Source: Strigamia acuminata (Eukaryota > Arthropoda > Chilopoda > Geophilomorpha > Linotaeniidae). From it: a stretch of 64,000 bases of DNA. Within the stretch, counting starts at the first letter, position 1, and every line of letters begins with the position of its first letter. Below are positions 31,091 to 41,274 of the stretch, piece by piece. Both the position numbers and the translations under genes were made by a program. The notes beneath the pieces are model-generated. The model did not search any database. It saw only the letters and a list, made by a program, of their open reading frames with translations, and was not told the DNA's origin. The stretch lies in the NCBI GenBank assembly GCA_949358305.1, contig OX442316.1:992001-1056000 (forward strand), read 5' to 3'.

Positions 31091-33284
31091 AATTTCTAGT
31101 GCATATTTTCAGTTGGTTAATTTGCTGTTTGATATCATTTGCAGGTTGGAGTTTAGCACTTAGCCAGAAACTATCACAATTTAAACCTGTAGAAACTATG
31201 TAGTACTATTGAGTTTTTAAGAAGACTGTCCATCCTTTTCCCTGCAACATTAATCATGTGAGTGACATCTCTGAATCTGATAGTTAGTTCATTTTCGATT
31301 TCGAAGAAAAGTCTTAACCACCTTTGGAGGGCGAAAATCTCTCTACACTTTAAAAATAAATGGGAAATTTTCTTTTTTAGTGAAACAAGATTATATACAT
31401 AGAACTCCAACGAGATCTCAAGGTGGTTATTTACACCCGGTGCCAAATGTAAACAACTTAAAACGTGCACTCTGGGATGATTTTTATTCTAATTACACAT
31501 TTAAACTAACTAATATCAACTTAAATAAACAATCCAGAACTTACGACTTTAAGAAACGCAAAAACTATAATGTACCGTAATTAGAAAAGAAAATGTTTTT
31601 TTAAATAAACTACAGTATTTCGAGTAGAGAAAATAATTTATAAATTATAGATTTCCACCAAAGCATGGCAGGAGCTTTTGATAATGTTGGTGATAATGGG
31701 CTGCGTTTTGTTTGTTTTATGTATTACTGTACATTCAGTAAACAACAAGGGATTTCGGTACAATTCCAAGTGCTTGTAGCATTAGATTGGTGAATTTCTA
31801 ATGCATGATAAATATTTTTAAAATCATTGCTGACAATTTAATAAACACAACTAAATGTATATTAATTGCATCAGTTTTCAACTGTTTTTGGTTTAAGTTA
31901 TTCAGATTCATGATAACCTTTTCTTATTACTCATAATTGAATTGTTGCTTGTTGCATAAGTAATGCAAACTGAATTCCAAATTGAGCAGGAAAGCAGGCC
32001 AACTGACCAGCAACAGCAAGCCATAATGCAATGTGGAATTTTAATACAGTATTCATTCTACATTATATATTGTTGTGCAAACGATCTAAAACAGCATTCC
32101 AGAATCGGCTTAAAAAGTTATTCTATAAATTGACAAGATGAAAAACAAAATATCTTTTGTAGGACTACAACACTACTAGTAGTGCAAGAGAGTTGGGAAT
32201 GGCATTGCAAGTCACTTGCATCGTTAAATTGACATCCAATTAGGAAGCCCTTGGCACAACAACAACAATGGGTGCTGCCTTTCAAAAACGTCTCGTGCAC
32301 CTCGGGAAATTTTATTTACTAGCATTCTTTGCTTGTTACAGCTTCCCTTATTAGTGTGGCAGTTAATTTTTGAATGCATTGTGCGCCTCTCTCTTGTTCT
32401 AATGTCACATTATTCTATGACAACACGTTAGCAACGTTAATTTATGATACAATATGGCATGGTGGCGGAATTTTCCATTGAAAATTTCCAGCACGAAGGT
32501 AATTCCCTACATCGCAACTGTATGGCAAAGTAAATAAGAGCGAAATGAAAGCTGAGAAGAGAACAGAGCTGGGAACTGGGATCTCCCTCAGAGCTTCCTT
32601 CCTTCCATTAACCCTGGCTGTTTGATGTAGGCCGAATCGATGGGTTCAAAAGGTAGTGTGCTCTGTGCTGTGCTGTGCTCTGCTCTGCTGTGCTGTGCTC
32701 TGCTCTGCTATGTGCACCATTCTCGGGCTCCCATCTCTGTTTCGCGATATTGAGATTTACTCGAATGTTGGCCTGCGATCCTTTTTCGTGTACAAACTCG
32801 CAGGTTTTCCCGGTGCATTGGACTATTTGCACAGCCTGTTAATGGAGAAAAGAGACGAAGAAGGGGAATTTCTATTGTAAATTATGTTGCGCGAGTTCAA
32901 ATGTTTTAAACCTTTGTTTTATGTTGCCTTTAAAGGGTAGGAACGAGCGAGCTGCAGTGTGCACTTCTGTCTGCACAAATAAATCCTCTCAAGATTCAAA
33001 ATTGCTCCAAACCAAATTAATCAAGCTCACCCGTCAGCCACACCCAATTTAAAAAATATATATATATTATGCATATTATCATGTGGAATTAAAAACAGCA
33101 CACATTCATTCTTGCAAAAACACAATGTATATACTTTATGGTTTTTTTTTCGTTTTGTGCCTGTAAATAAGTTATTCTGTGAAAACTGAACAACAAAGAA
33201 AATACTGTAGAATCCAAAGTACAGGATAATTTCATTTTAAAAATTATTGAAAATTTAGAACAAAATTAAATACAACATCTAATT
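31091..33284. other. Intergenic; one phase-compatible candidate exon
   Basis: At 31381 a strong acceptor (TTTCTTTTTTAG) opens a frame of about 66 codons to 31580 whose phase would fit the possible alternative donor at 20284 of the beat gene. No similarity supports it. CTGTG/CTCTG repeats lie at about 32655-32710. Nothing else recognised. Confidence 0.3.
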
Positions 33285-33333
33285 GGTGTTCATAAAACCG
33301 ATTTGTTCGCATAATCTAATGTCTAATCTATGC

Positions 33334-33658
33334 CAGTGGTTCCCAAATTTCTTTGGTTCATCGCACACTTAATGTTTCAAGATTTTTCCACGACGCCCCA
33401 AATCAAACCATAGTTCAAGAAAACAAACCTGACAGTTGCTGTGTGCAGTGACTTGGTGCTAATATTTATATAAAAAAATAAACGGCTAATTATCATAAAA
33501 AGTGCAAAAAATTCATTTGAAATCAATTAATTATTATTTTTTCTATTCATTTTGAATTATTTTTGCATTTGATGTCTAATATGGAATCATTTCGCGGCGC
33601 CCCTGTTGACCAGTCATGGCGCCCCAGCGCGATGCGGCGAACAGTCAGGGAATCACTC
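33334..33658. mobile_element. hAT-type MITE, CAGTGGTTCCCAAA family, copy 1
   Basis: Begins CAGTGGTTCCCAAATTTC and ends CAGGGAATCACT. Its interior (GATTTTTCCACGACGCCCCA; TTTGATGTCTAATAT; TTCGCGGCGC) matches the copy at 55705-56016. It sits inside the pogo-like MITE, whose other copy at 61332 is uninterrupted at this point. The flanking duplication is imperfect. Confidence 0.8.
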
Positions 33659-33702
33659 TACCATATATGAAAATAAAAAAAATCAGTAAAATATCGTTAA
33701 AC

Positions 33703-33952
33703 ATCGATAAAAAAATTGATAAAAATTGATTATAATCGATAAAAATGGATAATAATCGATAAAAACTAATAAAAATCGATAAAAATCGATAAAAACTAAT
33801 AAAAATCGATAAAAATCGATAAAACTGATAAAAATCGATAAAATAGCTAAAAATCGATAAAATAGCTAAAAATCGATAGAATAGCTAAAAATCGATAAAA
33901 CCGATAAAAATCGTTAAAACCAATAAAAATCGATTAAAATCGATAAAAAATT
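33703..33952 (+). repeat. AAAAATCGAT decamer minisatellite
   Basis: About 25 units of AAAAATCGAT with variants such as AAAACTAATA and AAATAGCTAA. Single copies of the same motif occur in the related MITE at 61332-61553, so it seems to have expanded from element sequence. Confidence 0.88.
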
Positions 33953-34387
33953 GACCACCGGTGTTCAGATAATCGGTCGTTTGCTCAACTGCATATTTTT
34001 CATTCCTAGATTAAATTTTAGTAGTTTTAAAGTATTTAGAAGGGGAAAGTAATAAGCTCTTTATCTAGTGTCGGTGATTTTAATAGTGACAAGTGTTAAT
34101 AATTGATGCTTGGTGAAATTAATGCATTTTAAAGCAATCCTCAGTCATTAACGATCCTAAATGTGATTACCATTTTGGAATTCAGGGATTACTAAAAGAA
34201 AAATACAGTGATGGAGCAAAAACAAACAAACAAGGAGCAAGTTGGAACATGAAAGTGAAAGAGAAAGAACAAAACAAAACAAACTAAGAAATTAATCAGA
34301 ACAATTTTCTTTTGTTTTCTCTTTACAGTGACCTCTCTCCAGACCGGCATAAACAGGTTCATAAACAAGTACCGGTAATATAAAAAA

Positions 34388-34735
34388 CTACGTTTTGGAA
34401 AAAGGCTTTTAAATTGTAGTAGCGCACTCTGGCAGCAATTTAAAAAACCAATTTAAAAGCCTTTTTCCAAAAACGTAGTTTTTTATATTTACTTGTTTAA
34501 CTTGACGTGAATGTTTGTGTTTGTTTGTTTTCACTTCCGGTGTTGCTAGCGCCACATATACGAATTTTGATGTTTTGGGTATCAAAAAGGTTTCGTTCAA
34601 TTCTGAAACCAGGCTAAACCTGGTTAAAATATAGATTCCTATCTGCCCATATATTTTGTTAAGAAAAAGTTCTTTTTTAAAACGTTTTTTTGGCACAGTA
34701 ACGCCAATCACGAAACAATCTGCGTTTTTTTAGTT
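34388..34735 (+). repeat. RepA copy, circularly permuted
   Basis: Starts with a tail segment (GTAGTAGCGCACTCTGGCAG ... AAAAGCC, TTTATATTTACTTGTT) and continues directly into a head segment (TAACTTGACGTGAATG ... TTCTGAAACCAGGC, ATCTGCCCATATAT), ending at AATCTGCG. This is a tail-head junction of a former tandem pair. The first CTCF-like motif is decayed (AGCGCCACATATACG), the second remains at 34420-34435. A hairpin AAAACTACGTTTT...AAAACGTAGTTTT lies at the junction. Confidence 0.75.
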
Positions 34736-34765
34736 GGTCCAGTATGGGTACAGTTTTGGACAGTA

Positions 34766-35400
34766 GGTGCGTTCAATTTGCGAAAGGAAAGAAAAATCTT
34801 TCCTTTTCTTACTTTGGGCAAAGGAAGAAAAAGTACTTTAGAATGAATGCACTTACTTATTGTTACTTTCCTTTGGTTTACACATGCTCAAATTCTAGTT
34901 TTAGTATGCTGTAATCTGATTTTAATCTGGTTTTAAAATACACAAATCCAGTTTTTAGTAACTAATGAACGTTTTTTTGATAAAAACAAACGTTTTTTTG
35001 ATAAAAACAAACATTTTTTGACAAAAACAAACGTTTTTTCGATCAAAACAAACGTTTTTTCGATCAAAACGAACATTTTTTGATCAAAACGAACGTTTTT
35101 TGATAAAAACGAACATTTTTTCGATAAAAATGAACATTTCTTCGATTAAAATGGATGTTTTACCATTATTACAAGTGATAAACCTTTACTTGATTGTTGG
35201 TTTTGCTGACAAATGACTAATGCGCATGCGCCGATCGCGAAAGTAAAAGCGAAAGGAAGAAAAGTAACCAGACCGCTACCTTTGGCTAAAGTGACTTTGG
35301 CTACTTTCCTTTCGGAAAAAATGAAGTTTTTTACGTCACTTCCGGTGTCGAAAGTAACGAAAGGAAAGATTCTTCTTTCCTTTCGCAAATTGAACGCACC
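34766..35400. mobile_element. TA-flanked MITE with GGTGCGTTC ends and an internal minisatellite
   Basis: TA then GGTGCGTTCAATTTGCGAAA at the left exactly mirrors TTTCGCAAATTGAACGCACC then TA at the right. Inside, 34966-35160 is a ~20-bp tandem array (AACGTTTTTTCGATAAAAAC type, 9-10 copies). Inner sequence GGAAAGAAAAATCTTTCC and its mirror extend the arms. Non-coding. Confidence 0.88.
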
Positions 35401-35504
35401 TAGTGTTTCAATCTCGGTTTCTGTTCTATTCTCCAGCTGTGTGCAGTCACTTCTAATATGTTTATCATTAGATTTACTTTTGTGTTAATTTGAATCTGTA
35501 AGTG

Positions 35505-35606
35505 GTTATTAAAGAGGTTTGGACGGCCTGTGTATGCAGAAAAGAAGTGGAAGACACGGTTAAAATGTGCGGTGAGATCGTAAAGACGACCGCCATCTTT
35601 AATAAC
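35505..35606. mobile_element. Possible 102-bp inverted-repeat element
   Basis: GTTATTAAAGAGG at the left pairs with CATCTTTAATAAC at the right. Short, no clear duplication. The right end contains AAGATGGCGG on the minus strand, a YY1-like string. Confidence 0.4.
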
Positions 35607-35835
35607 TTAAATGCAAGTGATCACAAACACAGAGGCTATTTGCCTTAAATACATTTTAAGATAGAATGAATCAACTGTTGTAATCACATTCTTTACAAAT
35701 GATAGGAACATGTAATCAACAAACAATACATAACAAACTAAACAATCGTCGCTTTGTTAAGCAGACGAGACGGGCGCACGTTATTAATATTAACACAACC
35801 CAATCGCGGTACCGTAACAAGCATTGCAATAAAAA

Positions 35836-36525
35836 CAAAATCGATTGGTTGACCATTAGATACGAGATATAATAACGCGCTGGTTGCACCTATCCGTAAT
35901 TGTGCAACGTAAATAAGACGACACAAAAGTCAGGCGATGAGAAAACAATGAAACACCAAAACCAGAATCCATCAGTTATTGATGTATTCTATACTCTTGT
36001 TCGACTCAAAAGGGTGGCCTTCTCCCATTGGCCGAGCCGTATCAAATGCATTATAATGTACACACATTGTAATCGATTGCCTAGGTAACAGCCAAAATTT
36101 CAAAATTGTTTGCTTTCCAGACAAAGCGACCAATAACCAATAAACAGAACAAACAGGAGTTTTACATTTATACCATATGTGCAAAAAACTTTATTTCCTA
36201 AATGGAAATAACATTTTATAATTAAATACAATTAAAATTATATCAATTTAAATGGTCATAATAATCTAAAAATTAAATAAAAAATAAAAATACTTCTCCT
36301 AGACTGGAGTTAGGAGTAATGCAGCTGGGCCAATGGGAGAAGGCCACCCTTTTGAGTCGAACAAGAGTATAGAATACATCAATAACTGATGGATTCTGGT
36401 TTTGGTGTTTCATTGTTTTCTCATCGCCTGACTTTTGTGTCGTCTTATTTACGTTGCACAATTACGGATAGGTGCAACCAGCGCGTTATTATATCTCGTA
36501 TCTAATGGTCAACCAATCGATTTTG
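35836..36525. repeat. Perfect 198-bp inverted repeat with a 294-bp spacer
   Basis: 35836-36033 and 36328-36525 are, as far as I can compare them base by base, exact reverse complements. They begin CAAAATCGATTGGTTGACC and end CTCCCATTGGCC toward the spacer. Each arm yields the same short open frame on opposite strands, so neither is evidence of a gene. The identity implies very recent duplication, gene conversion or an assembly artefact. The spacer is AT-rich with no features. Confidence 0.9.
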
Positions 36526-36659
36526 TATATGTATACATATTTTAAGGTATTTAACAGACATTATAAATTGAGCTTTTCGTTATTGGTTGAGAAGGATCAA
36601 TTGGTCAAGTTATTTGTACCAATCAACAAGAGTTTGTCATATTTTTTCTGAAACAGAGT

Positions 36660-37126
36660 ACAGGTTTAGAGGGACATCTGGTCTAGAGAGGTATCTGTTG
36701 GAGTTGGTGCACCCACACGTTTGTGGACCAATGCGAACAAATTCGTTCTTACACCGATTATTGTTTCAAACTTGCGAATGCAACGATTTGCTGAAAAGCA
36801 AGAAATCAAAGGACCGTCGCAACTTCATCAACCGAGGCCGAGTACGGTCGAAAGAGACGCGTCGTAAGAAGCGATATATTTGCGGAATTTATTGGACGAG
36901 ATCGGATATTTCGACAAAAGTAAAGAAGCAACTCTGATTTTCAGCCACAATCAAGGAGCACACAAGTTATTAGTACGAAATCCTGTATTTCATTCGAGAA
37001 ACATACGAGCGCGGAGACATCAAAATAGAATTTCTACAGATCGAACAGATGATTGCCGATGTGTTAACGAAGGGTTTGTTTAAACCAAAACACAAGAAAT
37101 TTATTGGCAATTCGGATTGAAAGAAA
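36660..37126 (+). pseudogene. Second copia pol relic (integrase start joined to RNase H)
   Basis: Reads LELVHPHVCGPM, the start of a copia integrase core, then within 60 bp passes to RNase H motifs in shifting frames: STEAEY; EAIYLRNLLDEIGYFDKSKE; FSHNQGA; FIRETYERGD; ADVLTKGLF. Most of integrase and all of reverse transcriptase are deleted, and about a dozen codons are missing before FIRETY. It is distinct from the first copia element and better preserved at its 3' end. Confidence 0.85.
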
Positions 37127-37176
37127 TTAATTAAAAAATGTATTTGAAATGTAAGGAAACAAACATTCAGGGAAAG

Positions 37177-37334
37177 TGTTGGTTTTCATTTCAGTGCTTG
37201 TTTCGCAACACTTCCAGCTGAAAAACGTTTCACCTGCGTATTGTGCCGACCAATCAGAATCGAGCACATTTGTAAGTGTATTGAATTTAAATAAAGTTAT
37301 TTTTAGTTGTAAAACCTAACTCCTGACCCTCACA
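37177..37334 (+). repeat. 3' LTR of the second copia relic
   Basis: Starts TGTTGGTTTTCATTTCAG after the purine tract CAGGGAAAG and ends CTGACCCTCACA, a TG...CA repeat of 158 bp containing AATAAAG. No matching 5' LTR was found in the window. Confidence 0.65.
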
Positions 37335-37435
37335 GTACCCAGTCAAATGTGTACCTATCTGGTCTAGTGGGGTATCCGATCTAGAAAGGGCATTCGGTCT
37401 AGAGGGGTATCTGGTCTAGATGCATTTTGATATTT
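37335..37435 (+). repeat. GGTCTAG-type short repeats
   Basis: TATCTGGTCTAG, TATCCGATCTAG, ATTCGGTCTAG and TATCTGGTCTAG recur at 15-25 bp spacing. Related strings (ATCTGGTCTAGAG) occur at 36678-36690 in front of the copia relic. Origin unknown. Confidence 0.6.
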
Positions 37436-40400
37436 TTATCTTGCCTAGGGACTCAAGAAGTTTCCATTTTCATCAATACAACTTAATTTAATTGCCATTT
37501 CAATTTTCATGTTATTGCATATCTTAAGCATAGACAAACACAACACAGCATGATGATTTGCAGACATTGAGAAATAGCCCTAGTTCTGTTTCTGTGATTT
37601 TAGGGATGAAAAAATGGAACAATGAATAATTGATTATTATTCAAAGTGTAAGTAAATACACGTTTAGAAAAACTCGATTACTTGTTTTATATTTTACATT
37701 TAAAGATTTAAATTTTAAATTTACATTTTTTGTTGGTATTTAGTATACCGGTATTTTCAATTACTCTTGCCATACACTTGCCATTCAGAAGGATTTAAAA
37801 TGTCAGTCTTTAGACTTTAACTCTACGTAGCTTAGTTGTTTAACAGAACAACGAAAGAACTATTAAAATGTCGTTGTGGAATTAAAAGAAAATTGAATAG
37901 AAGTAAATAGAGCGGAATTAGCATTAATTATCATTTAAACAGGTGATAAGATGCTCAATTGGTTGTGGAATACGCCAATTTTTTCTTTCTTTTTTTCCAC
38001 CCACAAACCAAGGAAATTGATCTCTTCCACCCTTCTCAAGAGAATTTCACTTTCTTGCTTACCGAGTAATTAACTTTGCATTTTAAAGTCTTTTTTTTTA
38101 ATTAAGCTAATTGTTTTCATTGCTTGAGCAATTAACAGCTGAGCTTTGAAAAATATTTACAAAGTTGAGCTAGAAAAATAGAAAAATTCAGGAGAACTGA
38201 TAGAGGAAAATCTTTTTTTTTCTTCAATATTTCACTTGATCTGTGTGCATTTCTTAATTAAGTTAATGAGAAATTTGTGTTTACATGCAGCAGCCTGACA
38301 CAGTTTTGTTGTAAAATAAGACGGAGACAGAAAAGAAAAAAAACAAAACACATTATTGTTCAATTTTTGTAATTACAGAGCAGAAAGTTTCATCGACTGC
38401 TTGCTTTTGTGTTTTGTGTTTGTGCGAGATTGAACTTAGATGATTGTAGTGATAAAAATGAAAAACAATCTTTAATATTTCACTGGCATGTCAACAGCTG
38501 TCATCATTTGTTATACAAGCACAACGTGTATAGGAAACTCCATTGCAACCTTTTTTTCTTCATCTCATCTTGTTCCGTTTAACATTTCGCTGCTGATGGA
38601 CTTCGACTCGCCAACTAATAACAGACTTTTTCAAATCACACTTCTTGTCACATACAACTTGAATTGTTGTTGATGAAAATGGGAGACAAAAAATAAAGAC
38701 GTTCAAACAATTGGTTTGCTTCTTTCTCCTTGTCAACTAACAGTTTCTTGTTTTTGATGCAGTCTCAGGACACTTAAAGCTAAATTAGAAAGATCCTAAT
38801 TAATTAAGTGTGTTTTGCAAAACTCTCTCTTTTGCTTTAATGCAATTATATGAACATACAGGTTCACTTTTACTTGATAAAAACGCTAAAGCAGAGTGTC
38901 ATAGCTTTTGGATTTCACGTCAATGTTGGAAAATGAACGATTTAATAAATATTTGATATAATTTGTTAATTTTGCCATCACAGTAGTAATACCAAATAGT
39001 CCAAATAGGTTACCAATGACAAAATTCTAGTTTTCGCCGCGGTGCCAGCGCTTGCAGTCCCTCTCCCTTTGCCTGCAGCGCCTGCTCCTTTTTTAATGGA
39101 ATTGGGCAATAAAAGCAAATAAAAATACAGAATGTTGTATTTGTATTTGGAAAGTAGATTTCTGAAGGTGAAAAGGGAGAAAGAAGAAGAGAGAAATTTG
39201 GAACTCAAATGTTTCTACTTGGAAAATACATTTTTCTGCGTAGAAAATGCATTTTTGAACTAAAAGTAAATTATTTTCTTTTAAAATGTCCTATCTATTT
39301 GACTGCCTAATAAAGTGCATTTTTGCACGAAAAAATGAATTTTTTTGTCCCAAAAATCTCCGCTTTTCTAATAAGAACTAAAAAAAACTGGTCTGGTTTG
39401 TTTAAAAGCTTAACATCCCAGCTCTGTCATTGGTCGTTGGGACATGTGTGACCAATGGTAAAATTATTTTATTTCGCTGTTGGTCACCACGTTCCAATGG
39501 CGAACTACTCGTAGAGTGGAAATAAGTCCCTAATGGTGAAATCTTGTAATTTTGCCATTCTGGGTGTTTTGCCATTGGAACATCATCCCAATTTAAATTT
39601 CATTTTGCATTGAAGTACCGTGTTTTGCTGCTAAACCTTTGTGGATCACATTATCATTAATAAGAATAATCTAAATCCACTATCCTGTGACATTATAATT
39701 GATTTGCAACTAAAATATTTGTATCTATGCTGTCAAAACTTGAATGTGCACAGTTTAAAATTATGTATTTGAAATTGAAAATTAAAAAAAACATAGAAAC
39801 CCCCATTAGACAGCCACTTTCTAATCTTGCAAAGATCTCACAAGTCAGACCTTTGAATTTGACAAATGTCAAACCATTGCCATCCGAATCCGAATTCAAA
39901 GAAGTGAAGTTTACTAAAAGTCAAAAGAAGTTGGCAACTGGCAGCAACGGTTGAAGATGCTATAGTAGTAGTACCAGCAGCAACGGCTTGAAGTCTACAA
40001 GTAGCAGACTACTAGTACAAGTATTTGCTACTGGCAATATTCACTTTGTTTAATTTTTTTTATTGTAAAATCGTTATTTTGGTATTCAGTAAATTTATTG
40101 TACATTTTAAGCTTAAACTACGATAGAAAAACATAAATTTATAGACTCAATCAACTTAAATTAAATATGCAGCTGCAGCGCTAAAACTAATTTTCAAAAG
40201 CTTTATTTATCTCTTTATCTATTTATTCTCTATTTTTAAGTTGGGCGGGTTTATTTCCATCGCAGCAATATATATGTTAACATGTTGTGGAAGTTGAACA
40301 CACAAGAAGAAAAAAAAGGAAGTGTGCTGTGGTAATAGTGTAGCCATAAAAACTTCATTTCAATTGTAGCATCAAGCATCATCTAAAAGAAGTAAACAGC

Positions 40401-40725
40401 GCTCTCGACATTCTTACGATAAGTTAATTGTACGGACTCTTTGAATTCAACCCTTTTTTGTTGTTATCTGAAAGAGAAATGAGAGAGCAAAGAGAAACAG
40501 AGAGAGAAGGAAGGGAGAAACACAACAAATGACAAAGCCGACTAAATCAATTGCTCTTTTTTCTATGTTAAATCAATACATGTAAATCCAAAGAAAATTG
40601 GTTTTCATTGATTGAACACTTTTACTACCTTCTTTATATAGTTTATAAATGCAATGTTTTTAAATTAGCACTTTGAAGGTTATGATTTAAATTTTTATTG
40701 CGTATTTCCATGGTATTAGTCAATA
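37436..40725. other. Intergenic, nothing identified
   Basis: AT-rich. A small GC-rich patch lies at 39035-39090. A cluster of CCAAT-type strings (CCAATGG, CATTGG) at 39425-39580 could be regulatory but has no adjacent promoter. Short open frames show no domains. Confidence 0.45.
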
Positions 40726-41272
40726 GTGAGTTTGCGGTTGCCAATTGTTCCTTATAATTATGAGTTACAAGCTCATAATTATAAAAATGGACTTATAACA
40801 TAACGTAACTCCTCAACTTTTACACTATTTTGTAAAATAAGGGAGCCAATCAGATCGCTTAACACTATTTGAAGCTCCTCCCACTATTGCAAATGGCGCT
40901 GATAGTGCTGATGGAAATTCAAAATGGCTGCCTGACCTGTTTCAACATTCAGCCTCAATCACAATTTCTTTCTGCCATCGAAGGATAGAAACAACTAAAA
41001 TCATTCCAGGTAAGCAAATAAATAAACTGGAAGACAATTTTATGTCTGAAAAATGTCAAATTAGTAAAACTACAGATTTTCATTTTCTTTTGCATATGGA
41101 TTTGTTCTACCATTACATGCAAGTGATTTGTACTGTTCACATGGTATTCATAAGTATAATTTATAAAATATATTGGTTTTACCGCAAGTGCCTAATCCAA
41201 GAAGGAATTATAATTATAATTATGAGCTTGTAACTCATAATTATAAGGAACAATTGGCAACCGCAAACTCAC
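40726..41272. mobile_element. TA-flanked MITE with GTGAGTTTGCGG ends
   Basis: TA then GTGAGTTTGCGGTTGCCAAT at the left exactly mirrors ATTGGCAACCGCAAACTCAC then TA at the right. The arms are about 58 bp and include TATAATTATGAG; the interior of about 430 bp is unique. Non-coding. Confidence 0.88.
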
Positions 41273-41274
41273 TA

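Larger units (their letters stand above)
33285..33982. mobile_element. pogo-like MITE copy, interrupted and expanded
   Basis: The left part GGTGTTCATAAAACCGATTT and right part GTGTTCAGATAATCG match the element at 61332-61553. The interior is interrupted by a hAT-type MITE (33334-33658) and expanded into a decamer array (33703-33952). The outer terminal repeats have been lost. Confidence 0.65.

Noticed and set aside
35900-36461. Matching short proteins on both strands as a conserved gene family
   Set aside because: They are the two arms of an exact inverted repeat, so the match is duplication and not conservation of coding.
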